NCBI GenBank assembly: GCA_010909165.1
Contig: MU008169.1
Location: forward strand, 682,001 to 746,000
Reading direction: 5' to 3'
DNA: 64,000 nucleotides
Source of the DNA: Anthoceros angustus
Lineage: Eukaryota; Streptophyta; Anthocerotopsida; Anthocerotales; Anthocerotaceae
Part shown: piece after piece, positions 1 to 9,493 of the stretch
Layout of the letters: each line of letters starts with the position of its first letter
How positions within the stretch are numbered: position 1 is the stretch's first letter
Position numbers and translations under genes: made by a program
Notes under the pieces: generated by a model
What the model saw: only the letters and a program-made list of their open reading frames with translations
Told to the model about the DNA's origin: nothing
The model's database searches: none

Positions 1-744
1 TGCTAAATTGCTCTTGGGATCCCGATTAGTAGGAGAATATCTATGTATTTTACGCATTGAACGGTGAGATTGTCTACTAGGCTGGTTAGTGGCGGTGATT
101 GTGGGATGTCCTCTTGCACATTTTGAAATAAGGGTCTAGAGTTCGGCCACAGGCATTTATATGTTGCATATCGAGTATTGTAATTAGAAAATCAGAAGAT
201 AAATGCCTACTTGTTGTTGAGGTGTGCTTTTCGAAAGTCGGGTCAAGAGCATATTGTGAAAACTCAATGTCACTTGCCGATCCCGAATCGTCATGAGGCG
301 TGCCCGTCATTGTTCGCTAACCGATCCGGTGTGTGGCCGATCGAGCTGCGGAACGGGAATCGCGTTGAAGGAGCTCAAGGACCGCCGGATTGAGAGCTGC
401 GAGCCGCCCGCGCCGGTGGATTACAGGTCAAGAGCCCGTGTAGGTGCGGAGAGGTGTTGTGGCTGGAGATTCCGAGTTGGGGCGGATCGAAAATTTCGAG
501 TCTCGAAAATGTCCCCTGCTTTGCTCGCGATTCGATTTCTGTTGATTTGATCGGTGGCTGCCGGTCCCCTCTCAATCGAAGGGCGTGAGCCTAAGGGGAG
601 CTGAGGTGTTTGAGAGAGCCGGATCGGCAAAGTCGCCGAAAAGATGGTTTGTGGTGTGTCTGCAGGTGAAGGGAATGGCGAGGAGGTGCGGAGTGGTGGG
701 GCACAGCCGAGACATGGGCGTACGTGGCCGGGGGAGCGGGTTGG

Positions 745-1394
745 TTAGGACCGTAAAAGTCCATGAGCCATCTTCATCATCACTTCTAGGTTGGTTGGGG
801 CTCCCAGGCGTGGCGGATGTCCTCGAGGAAGGTGACGTGGAGTGGGTGACTTTGTGTGTTTGAGGGTGGATAATTTTGTAACCTTTGATCCGCCAAGAAA
901 GCCAATGAATGTAAATTTCGTGCCTTGTGATCTAGTTTGGTTGGATTGCCTTAGGAATGTGCATAGGGGAACCAAAAATCAAGTGTAGAGAGATCGGGCT
1001 TGTGACCGCCTGTGCTTCATAGGAGTGCCAGCAGAGAGAGAAGAGGTTGTGGTGCGATTGCCGATGTAGACGGCATGCATTGCCTCCGCCAATAGGTTTT
1101 AGGAAGCTGGGCATGAATCATCATTGCCAAACCACAGTTCTGGATGGTCCGATTCATTCTTTCGCAACCCCATTTTGTTGGGATGTGTAAGGAGTGGTAA
1201 TTTGACGGTTGATACCATGTTCCTTGCAGTATGGGTGAATTGAGTAGAGCCATATTCTCCACCGCCGGATCTAAGGCATAATAAGGTATCGCCGCTTGCT
1301 TTTCGACGTCTTGTATTCCTTGAAGCATGGAAATGCTTGGGCCTTGGTCTTGTGATATATGACGGTATTGAGTGAAATCATCGATAATAAGCAT
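745..1394 (-). pseudogene. Copia-A integrase, broken
   Basis: Copia integrase inserts the cDNA into the host genome. The core begins near 1394 with MLIIDDFTQY, the usual first-aspartate region of a copia integrase (YFMLxIDDFTRY). The piece at 745-975 holds the C-terminal part (TKFTFIGFLGG, then VTKLSTLKHTKSP, corresponding to the usual SRDVxF area). Frames change at least twice between the two parts. The same domain in the right-hand copy lies at 6290-7016. Confidence 0.75.
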
Positions 1395-1666
1395 GAAGTA
1401 GGTATAACCAAAGAGTGATTTATTGAAAGGCCCGATGTCGAGTGTACTAGTTGAAGGCGCTTGGTAGCTCTTGTGTTGGATGCCTTAGGAAAGGCTGAGC
1501 GATGGCTTTTGCCGAGGGAACATGCTTCACAAGTACCGAAGTCCTCAATTCTGGTGAGAGTAATGCCATGGGCTGCTTGTGTGTTGATCATCTCCTTCAT
1601 TTTCTGCAGATGCATATGCCCAAGCGGGCGTGCCAAAGGAAGGTCGATTTTGTTTCTCTGGCTCAT
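1271..1666 (-). pseudogene. Copia-A GAG-pre-integrase domain
   Basis: The frame contains LGHMHLQKMKEMINT followed by FGTCEACSLGKSHRSAFPK. This is the zinc-binding H-x-H and C-x2-C pattern of the GAG-pre-integrase domain found just upstream of copia integrase. After SNTRATKRLQLVHS the frame drifts out of register with the integrase core, so at least one frameshift separates them. Confidence 0.75.
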
Positions 1667-1691
1667 TGTTAGAGAGGAAGGTGACTAACCC

Positions 1692-1937
1692 TTAGATGAT
1701 ATAGGTCATCATTTTAAGATCACCGGTGGCAATTAGATCGCCTTGAGGGGTTTCAATGACGCAGCGGCCATTGCCAAAACAAACATAACATCCTGCTTGA
1801 TCAACTTTTCGGAAAAGAGGTTTTGTTAGTCCAGAACTAAGAGGACATCCGAAATCTGCAGGTGGAGTGTTGCACATCGAGAGCAATGGAGCCATGGCAC
1901 GTAATATGATGTTTGGTGTTATCTCCAAGGTCGACAA
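1692..1937 (-). pseudogene. Copia-A protease-to-integrase linker
   Basis: The piece contains PLFRKVDQAGCYVCFGNGRC and GDLIATGDLKMMTYII. This resembles the stretch after the aspartic protease and before the pre-integrase domain in copia polyproteins. The protease active site itself (DSGA-like) is not visible in an open frame here. Confidence 0.5.
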
Positions 1938-2582
1938 AGTTGCCAGAGGTGTAACTTTGGTAAAATACTCCTATGGGGGTCTGAGGCTCCGAATCAATAT
2001 ACAGCGTGTTCGCCTTGGGCGATAAGCAAGAGGCTACTAGTGCTAATGGTGTGCTAGTGCCCGGAGGATTGTGGCTAATTTGGGCAAGGAAAGCTTTAGT
2101 GTGTTTAGCATTGTTAGGGCCAATGGGCCGATCCGATTTCTATGGGAATTGGAGGATGCTAACCGCATGCATTCTTCATAGATGTGGCGGTATTTTGCAA
2201 GATGACACGGCTTCCAAGTGTGGTTGCACTCGAGAGCAATGGAGCCATGGCTGTAATATGATGTTTGGTGTTATCTCCAAGGTGACAAAGTTGGGTTGTC
2301 AGAGGTGTAACTTTGGTAAAATACTCCTATGGGGGTCATGTCTGAGGCTCCGAATCAATATACCAGCGTGTTCGCCTTGGGCGATAAGCAAGAGGCTACT
2401 AGTGCTAATGGTGTGCTAGTGCCCGGAGGATTGTGGCTAATTTGGGCAAGGAAAGCTTTAGTGTGTTTCGCATGGTTAGGGCCAATGGGCCGATCTATTT
2501 GGGGGAATTGGAGGATGCTAACCGCATGCATTCATAGATGTGGCTGTATTTTGCGACCAGACACGGCTTCCAAGCGTGGTTG
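1878..2582. repeat. 353-bp tandem duplication inside Copia-A left copy
   Basis: Two adjacent units start with CGAGAGCAATGGAGCCATGG at 1878 and 2231 and each ends at CCAAG(T/C)GTGGTTG. The right-hand tandem copy has this sequence only once (about 7486-7835), so the duplication happened after the two Copia-A copies arose. It lies in the gag/protease region and adds to the frame damage. Confidence 0.85.
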
Positions 2583-2630
2583 TAGATCCCTCCGCCACGG
2601 GTTGAGTAAGTGCCACGTCCCTGATGCCTC

Positions 2631-3262
2631 TCATGTTTCCTCCGAAGTGTCTCGCCCGCGCCTCGTGGTCTCCCTCGAAGAAAGCGCGGAGGATGGCTCT
2701 CCGGCATGAGCAAAACTTTCCGCGTCCTTCGAAGCATTCGATAACTTTGTTGAGCTAGAGGTTTGATGCCTTGGAGGCTTTGTACGACGCTCACCCATGA
2801 TTCGTAATGTGGATAGCAGGATTGCTTCTAGGAGCTCCTCGGGATATTGAATCCAAGAGCCGAATTTAATTATACGGAAAACCATGGCATGGTGATCAAC
2901 ATGGTCACCTTGGACATTCAAGGTCGAGGTAGCTTTTGATTGTATGTATAGTATGCATGATATCATGGGCGTCATATATCTCATGGAGCCGGGTCCATGC
3001 TTCCGTGGGTGTCCCCTCCATATTGCATGCTGCCTTGTTTCATACTCTGCATGAGCACGTTTTAGCCTGTGATTATTGTCCTCCCATTGATCTTTCTAGT
3101 TGTGTTCTGTAGGGTTGGGGATGGGGATGGGTGGATTTCCGCCACGTAACCGAGCTTGCGCTCTTTCAGGATATTAGTGATACGAAATTTCCAGATGGGG
3201 AAATTGTGTTGCTGACCGTCAAATTTGTCCTCCTTGGACAGGGAAAGGTGGGAGGTAGACAT
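2631..3262 (-). pseudogene. Copia-A gag, broken
   Basis: The gag polyprotein forms the virus-like particle. The N-terminus lies at 3262-3062: MSTSHLSLSKEDKFDG, then NFPIWKFRITNILKERKLG, typical of copia gag N-termini. A second frame at 2984-2631 carries the UBN2-type middle part (QYPEELLEAILLSTLRIMGE). The frames are not continuous. The first ATG is about 610 bases downstream of the primer-binding site, leaving room for a separate leader frame. Confidence 0.75.
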
Positions 3263-3609
3263 GTTGGGACAGTTTTTTTTAATTTGATGGAGTGTTTAAT
3301 GGCTGATGACTGTGCTCCTAAGGAGGCAATTGATGTGTATTTGGAGAGTGATCACAACTGTATAGTTTCTGCAGGTGTTAGAATTAGTTTTTGTGTGTGT
3401 TTCTAGACCTTGTAAATTCTGAATTATCTGATTTTGAAATTCCTGTATTTCTGATTGTGGAGGAAGAATGTACAGGTTGTCTGAGGAGCCGGGCACTGAT
3501 AGAAGGCTATGTTGCCTACATAGGTTTTGTAGGCTCGTGATCAATGTTTCTCTTATTCGTGCAGGGTTGAGTGGTGTGTGAACTTCAACCGTGGTGGTGA
3601 ATTGCCTTA

Positions 3610-3858
3610 TCATTGTGAGTTTGGTGGCCTTTCTATGAACAGAAAGGAGATTTCTACGTAGGCCCAATCATACTCCTGTGGGTCGTAAAAGCCACGTAGT
3701 GAAAGTTCTTCTCCTATGATCAGAAGCACGGAACAGGTTCGAATCCATGCGTAAGCCCACAGGTTTTCTCTTGCCTCCTTGAGGTATGAATTCTCACGAT
3801 TAATTCTTTTCCATTCTTGAAGGTCTGCCTGCCTAGCTGTGCGCCGTTGGCTGGGCAT
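3610..3858 (-). CDS. Copia-A leader ORF (82 aa), upstream of gag
   Basis: An open frame begins 13 bases after the primer-binding site, before gag. It encodes a charged helical protein with LQEWKRINRENSYLKEAREN and YAWIR near the middle. A counterpart occurs in the leader of Copia-B (50530-50835: LREAHEDVLIYAWTR). A small indel breaks the frame in the right-hand copy. The function is unknown. It could be a conserved leader protein, an N-terminal gag extension, or chance retention in related elements. Confidence 0.45.
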   Translation of the reverse strand: MPSQRRTARQADLQEWKRINRENSYLKEARENLWAYAWIRTCSVLLIIGEELSLRGFYDPQEYDWAYVEISFLFIERPPNSQ

Positions 3859-3870
3859 GATACCATCACT

Positions 3871-3883
3871 GGCTCTGATACCA
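3871..3883 (-). other. Primer-binding site (initiator Met-tRNA)
   Basis: On the minus strand the 13 bases TGGTATCAGAGCC directly follow the LTR end. They are complementary to the 3' end of plant initiator Met-tRNA, the usual primer for copia reverse transcription. Confidence 0.9.
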
Positions 3884-4067
3884 TGTGACGATTATGGTGC
3901 GACAGATGCATCAGAATCCGATAGATAGGCAATTCATGGTAGAGAACACAATGTAGTGTAGGAGGAGAATAACTGCCAGTTCGTGACGCTTCGCCCAAAT
4001 GTCGGTTCAGGTTTTCAGGCTTAAAAACGAAACGTGCCCTAAGGGCTTGAGTGCTACAACTTCAACA
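3884..4067 (-). repeat. LTR of Copia-A shared by both tandem copies
   Basis: This 184-bp LTR reads TGTTGAAG...CGTCACA on the minus strand with TG/CA ends. A primer-binding site abuts one side and a polypurine tract the other. It therefore serves as the 3' LTR of the complete element (3884-9306) and as the 5' LTR of the left copy. It lacks about 23 bp (TCAGGGCTGAGCC region) present in the LTR at 9100-9306. Confidence 0.9.
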
Positions 4068-4076
4068 CTCCCACTT
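4068..4076 (-). other. Polypurine tract of Copia-A
   Basis: AAGTGGGAG on the minus strand lies immediately before the 3' LTR. It is the expected position for plus-strand DNA priming. Confidence 0.8.
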
Positions 4077-4099
4077 AGCATCTAGTCCTTAGGCTATGC

Positions 4100-5751
4100 A
4101 CTTTTACATTGCTAAGAATTGAAGCTAATGTCCGAGACCTTGCTAAGTCCCATGTTCTTCACGTGTTGTTGATGTTTGATAGAGCTAAGTGCTTTGTAAG
4201 CACATCCGCTACCATGTGCTCTGGACAATAGAGAACGCAAAACTTGCCTTCTTCAACCACTTGCCTTATGAAATGAAATTGTACCTCCACGTGCTTTGTT
4301 CGAGCATGGAACTTGGGTTATAGGTGAGTGAGATGGCACTTTGATTATCACGAGCGCCTAGGAATCCTCCGGGTCTCGCCTAACTCGAAAGTTGGAGAAG
4401 TTGCGAGTCCATCCTTGCATGCGTGAGTCCAGCAATACTCACTCGGTTGAGTGAGTGCAACTACTTGCTTACTCCAGCTTGTTGTGCCTCCCAATAAATA
4501 CGAGCTGCTTGTGCTTTTCTATCATCAATGTTGCCGGCCAAGCATCACTATAGCCTTCAAGTTGTAGAGGTTCTCCTTGTTTGATATGTGATAGAGCAAC
4601 CCTAAGTCAAGTTGCTCTTAGGTATCTAAATATCCTCTTAATGACCTTCCAATGAGCTTGAGTAGGAGCTGATAGGAATTGTGACAAGGCTCCCAGAATA
4701 GGACAGTCCGTGCGTGCAAACCATAAGGTACATAAGACTACCTACTGAGGAATAAGGAGGAGGAGTAGTGTCGAATCGTTGTCCTTGATCCACCTCTTTG
4801 CTTAGCTTAAGGTTCATTTCCATGGGTGTTGAGATAGGCCTAGATTCTAACATCTTAAACTTTGTTAAGATTTCTTGAATATATTTTGATTGGTGAATGA
4901 GAATGCTTCTAGCCTTTCTATCCCTTAAGACCTAAATGCCCAAAAGGAAAGCTCTCTACAAGTGGTCATGGAGAAACGCTTAGCTAGCATAGATCTGGTC
5001 TCTTCTAGTATGGCCTTAGTGTTGGACATAAGAACTATATCGCTCACGTATACCCTAAGACGATAAAGTAAATGCTTGATCTTTTAATGTAGATATTACT
5101 TATCTGAGTTTAACTTAGTGAAACCTAGTTCCTTAAGGCTGCCTAGCTTAAAATACCATTTCATAGCACTCTTAAGTCCAAGGACTTTAATAGTAGGCAT
5201 GCATTGTACTTTGTCCTATCCTTAATATATATCCCTTGGAATCTCCATGTAGATGGTGTGGTCGAGATCTCCATATAAAAAGCGTCTTAATGTCAAGTTG
5301 CATTAGCTCATAGTCATGGTGAGATGCTAAGGCTAGGAGGATCCTAAGTGAGGTTATCTTAAGCAGGGACTAAAAGTTTCATCATAATCAAAACCATATT
5401 TTTGAGAGTATCCCTTGGCTACTAATCTAGCCTTGTATCTCTCTATGCTACCGCATTTAATTTGATCTTGAAGGTCCACTTAGATCCCACAAGTTGTCTA
5501 TCCTTAGGTAGAGTAGTTAAAGTCCAAGTTTTATTGGCTTGTAGGGATTCTAGTTCGACGCTTGTTTCAGTGTTCCTTTTGTGGTGATGGCCTCGTAGTG
5601 GGAGGACAAAGCGATCTATAGCATTAAGACAATATGCTAAATTGCTCTTGGGATCCCGATTAGTAGGAGAATATCTATGTATTTTACCGCATTGAACGGT
5701 GAGATTGTCTACTAGGCTGGTTAGTGGCAATTGTGGGATGTCCTCTTGCAC
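4100..5751 (-). pseudogene. Copia-A reverse transcriptase and RNase H, broken
   Basis: The enzyme copies element RNA into DNA. The N-terminal RT region is at 5751-5443 ([20 protein letters not shown]). The C-terminal RT signature RPISTPMEMNLKLSKE is at about 4853-4790. RNase H remnants follow, including MVADVLTK at about 4220-4200, the usual end motif (ADVLTKAL). Stops and frameshifts separate these pieces, so no complete polymerase can be made. Confidence 0.8.
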
Positions 5752-6289
5752 ATTTTGAAATAAGGGTCTAGAGTTCGGCCACAGGCATTTATATGTTGCA
5801 TATCGAGTATTGTAATTAGAAAATCAGAAGATAAATGCCTACTTGTTGTTGAGGTGTGCTTTCGAAAGTCGGGTCAAGAGCATATTGTGAAAACTCAATG
5901 TCACTTGCCGATCCCGAATCGTCATGAGGCGTGCCCGTCATTGTTCGCTAACCGATCCGTGTGTGGCCGATCGAGCTGCGGAACGGGAATCGCGTTGAAG
6001 GAGCTCAAGGACCGCCGGATTGAGAGCTGCGAGCCGCCCGCGCCGGTGGATTACAGGTCAAGAGCCCGTGTAGGTGCGGAGAGGTGTTGTGGCTGGAGAT
6101 TCCGAGTTGGGGCGGATCGAAAATTTCGAGTCTCGAAAATGTCCCCTGCTTTGCTCGCGATTCGATTTCTGTTGATTTGATCGGTGGCTGCCGGTCCCCT
6201 CTCAATCAAGGGCGTGAGCCTAAGGGGAGCTGAGGGTGTTGAGAGAGCCGGATGGCGCAAAGTCGCCAAAAAGATGGTTTGTGGTGTGT

Positions 6290-7234
6290 CTACATGAAGG
6301 GAATGGCGAGGAGGTGCGGAGTGGTGGGGCACAGCCGAGACATGGGCGTACGTGGCCGGGGGAGCGGGTTGGTTAGGACCGTGAAAAGTCCATGAGCCAT
6401 CTTCATCATCACTTCTAGGTTGGTTGGGGCTCCCAGGCGTGGCGGATGTCCTCGAGGAAGGTGACGTGGAGTGGGTGACTTTGTGTGTTTGAGGGTGGAT
6501 AATTTTGTAACCTTTGATCCGCCAAGAAAGCCAATGAATGTAAATTTCGTGCCTTGTGATCTAGTTTGGTTGGATTGCCTTAGGAATGTGCATAGGGAAC
6601 CAAAAATCAAGTGTAGAGATCGGGCTTGTGACCGCCTGTGCTTCATAGGAGTGCCAGCAGAGAGAGAAGAGGTTGTGGTGAGATTGCCGATGTAGACGGC
6701 ATGCATTGCCTCCGCCAATAGGTTTTAGGAAGCATGAATTAGCATTGCCAAACCACGATTCGGATGGTCCGATTCATTCTTTCTCGCAACCCCATTTTGT
6801 TGGGATGTGTAAGGAGTGGTAATTTGACGGTTGATACCATGTTCCTTGCAGTATGGGTGAATTGAGTAGAGCCATATTCTCCACCGCCGGATCTAAGGCA
6901 TAATAAGGTATCGCCGCTTGCTTTTCGACGTCTTGTATTCCTTGAAGCATGGAAATGCTTGGGCCTTGGTCTTGTGATATATGACGGTATTGAGTGAAAT
7001 CATCGATAATAAGCATGAAGTAGGTATAACCAAAGAGTGATTTATTGAAAGGCCCGATGTCGAGTGTACTAGTTGAAGGCGCTTGGTAGCTCTTGTGTTG
7101 GATGCCTTAGGAAAGGTGAGCGATGGCTTTTGCCGAGGGAACAGCTTCACAAGCACCAAGTCCTCGTGAGAGTAATGCCATGGGCTGCTTGTGTGTTGAT
7201 CATCTCCTTCATTTTCGCAGATGCATATGCCCAA
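6290..7234 (-). pseudogene. Copia-A integrase and pre-integrase (right copy), broken
   Basis: This is the counterpart of 745-1666. The pre-integrase piece is at 7234-6893, with SNTRATKRLQLVHS preserved. The core starts MLIIDDFTQY at 7016, and the C-terminal part (TKFTFIGFLGG) lies in 6718-6290. Small deletions near 7150-7240 break the zinc-binding motif that is still legible in the left copy. Confidence 0.75.
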
Positions 7235-7299
7235 GCCGCCAAAGGAAGGTCGATTTTGTTTCTCTGGCTCATTGTTAGAGAGGAAGGGTGACTAACCCT

Positions 7300-8500
7300 T
7301 AGATGATATAGGTCATCATTTTAAGATCACCGGTGGCAATTAGATCGCCTTGAGGGGTTTCAATGACGCAGCGGCCATTGCCAAAACAAACATAACATCC
7401 TGCTTGATCAACTTTTCGGAAAAGAGGTTTTTGTTAGTCCAGAACTAAGAGGACATCCGAAATCTGCAGGTGGAGTGTTGCACATCGAGAGCAATGGAGC
7501 CATGGCACGTAATATGATGTTTGGTGTTATCTCCAAGGTCGACAAAGTTGCCAGAGGTGTAACTTTGGTAAAATTCCTATGGGGGTCTGCGGCCCCGAAT
7601 CAATATACAGCGTGTTCGCCTTGGGTGATAAGCAAGAGGCTACTAGTGCTAATGGTGTGCTAGTGCCCGGAGGATTGTGGCTAATTTGGGCAAGGAAAGC
7701 TTTAGTGTGTTTAGCATTGTTAGGGCCAATGGGCCGATCCGATTTCTATGGGAATTGGAGGATGCTAACCGCCATGCATTCTTCATAGATGTGGCGGTAT
7801 TTTGCAAGATGACACGGCTTCCAAGTGTGGTTGTAGATCCCTCCGCCACGGGTTGAGGTGCCACGCCCTGATGCCTCTCATGTTTCCTCCGAAGTGTCTC
7901 GCCCGCGCCTCGTGGTCTCCCTCGAAGAAAGCGCGGAGGATGGCTCGATGAGCAAAACTTTCCGCGTCCTTCGAAGCATTCGATAACTTTGTTGAGCTAG
8001 AGGTTTGATGCCTTGGAGGCTTTGTACGACGCTCACCCATGATTCGTAATGTGGATAGCAGGATTGCTTCTAGGAGCTCCTGGGATATTGAATCCAAGAG
8101 CCGAATTTAATTATACGGAAAACCATGGCATGGTGATCAACATGGTCACCTTGGACATTCAAGGTCGAGGTAGCTTTTGATTGTATGTATGCATGATATC
8201 ATGGGCGTCATATATCTCATGGAGCCGGGGTCCATGCTTCCGTGGGTGTCCCCTCCATATTGCATGCTGCCTTGTTTCATACTCTGCATGAGCACGTTTT
8301 AGCCTGTGATTATTGTCCTCCCATTGATCTTTCTAGTTGTGTTCTGTGAGGGTTGGGGATGGGGATGGGTGGATTTCCGCCACGTAACCGAGCTTGCGCT
8401 CTTCGGGATATTAGTGACGAAATTTATGGGGAAATTGGCCGATCAATCAAATTTGTCCTCCTTGGACGTGGAAAGGTGGGAGGTAGACATGTTGGGACAG
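7300..8500 (-). pseudogene. Copia-A gag and protease region (right copy), broken
   Basis: This stretch is homologous to 1700-3262 of the left copy but lacks the 353-bp duplication. A gag piece at 8097-7783 includes QELLEAILLSTLRIMGE and ARARHFGGNMRGI. The gag N-terminus near 8500-8300 has lost its frame through short deletions (compare 3160-3230 with 8390-8460). Confidence 0.7.
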
Positions 8501-8506
8501 TTTTTT

Positions 8507-9086
8507 TTAATTTGATGGAGTGTTTAATGGTTGATGAGTGCTCCTAAGGAGGCAATTGATGTGTATTTGGAGAGTGATCACAACTGTATAGTTTCTGCAG
8601 GTGTTAGAATTAGTTTTGTGTGTGTTTCTAGACCTTGTAAATTGAATTATCTGATTTTGAAATTCCTCTATTTCGATTGTGGAGGAAGAATGTACAGGTT
8701 GTCCGAGGAGCCGCACCGATAGAAGGCTATGTTGCCTACATAGGTTTTGTAGGCTCGTGATCAATGTTTCTCTTATTCGTGCAGGGTTGAGTGGTGTGTG
8801 AACTTCAACCGTGGTGGTGAATTGCCTTATCATTGTGAGTTTGGTGGCCTTTCTATGAATAGAAAGGAGATTTCTACGTAGGCCCAATCATACTCCTGTG
8901 GGTCGTAAAAGCCACGTAGTGAAAGTTCTTCTCCTATGATCAGAAGCACGGAACAGGTTCGAATCCATGCGTAAGCCCACAGGTTTTCTCTTGCCTCCTT
9001 GAGGTATGAATTCTCACGATTAATTCTTTTCCATTCTTGAAGGTCTGCCTAGCTGTGCGCCGTTGGCTGGGCATGATACCATCACT
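8507..9086 (-). other. Copia-A leader (right copy)
   Basis: This untranslated leader lies between the primer-binding site and gag and is nearly identical to 3296-3870. A 4-bp deletion near 9047 closes the 82-codon leader frame that is open in the left copy. A second leader frame (8887-8507) is shared by both copies (MGLRRNLLS, then FTTTVEVHTPLNPARIRETL). Confidence 0.6.
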
Positions 9087-9099
9087 GGCTCTGATACCA
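9087..9099 (-). other. Primer-binding site (initiator Met-tRNA)
   Basis: TGGTATCAGAGCC on the minus strand directly follows the LTR at 9100-9306. It is identical to the site at 3871-3883. Confidence 0.9.
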
Positions 9100-9306
9100 T
9101 GTGACGATTATGGTGCGACAGATGCATCAGAATCCGATAGATAGGCAATTCATGGTAGAGAACACAATGTAGTGTATCAGGGCTGAGCCAGAATGTAAAG
9201 GAGGAGAAAAACTGCCAGTTCGTGACGCTTCGCCCAAATGTCGGTTCAGGTTTTCAGGCTTAAAAACGAAACGTGCCCTAAGGGCTTGAGTGCTACAACT
9301 TCAACA
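9100..9306 (-). repeat. 5' LTR of Copia-A
   Basis: This 207-bp LTR with TG/CA ends is nearly identical to 3884-4067 apart from about 23 extra bases around 9180. The element ends here. The sequence after it (GTACCAAGCTCG) is flanking DNA and leads into the 3' region of the SNF2 gene. Confidence 0.9.
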
Positions 9307-9493
9307 GTACCAAGCTCGGGCTTCACAGTCAGGAAGTTGGGCTGAGGTGACGGCCAGAACTTGCTGGCCACATCTCCCATAGTAGCATCCCTTAAGACGT
9401 AAAACAAGTTGTTCCGGAGCTCCCTTTGTCTTTAAACCCTCATTTAACCACTGCACCAGAGCACTCGGCAGCATTACCTTCATCACCACGAGG

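Larger units (their letters stand above)
1..4067 (-). mobile_element. Copia-A, left tandem copy (partial)
   Basis: This is the 5' half of a Ty1/copia retrotransposon read on the minus strand: LTR (3884-4067), primer-binding site, leader, gag, protease region, pre-integrase, integrase and the start of the reverse transcriptase region at the window edge. It matches 5637-9306 base for base over long stretches. It shares its LTR with the complete element to its right, so the arrangement is LTR-internal-LTR-internal. Every protein domain is broken by small indels, so the copy is not functional. The far end lies outside the window. Confidence 0.85.
3884..9306 (-). mobile_element. Copia-A, complete element (5.4 kb), degenerate
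   Basis: Two LTRs (3884-4067 and 9100-9306) flank a 5.0-kb interior with domain order gag, protease, integrase, reverse transcriptase, RNase H on the minus strand. This is the Ty1/copia order and a normal copia length. The primer-binding site and polypurine tract are in place. No target duplication can be tested at the left because the tandem copy continues there; the right boundary is 9306/9307. All domains are frameshifted. Confidence 0.88.

Noticed and set aside
3731-3750. B-box-like GGTTCGAATCC in the Copia-A leader
   Set aside because: No A box at tRNA spacing, and the same region in Copia-B lacks it; it lies within the leader reading frame.
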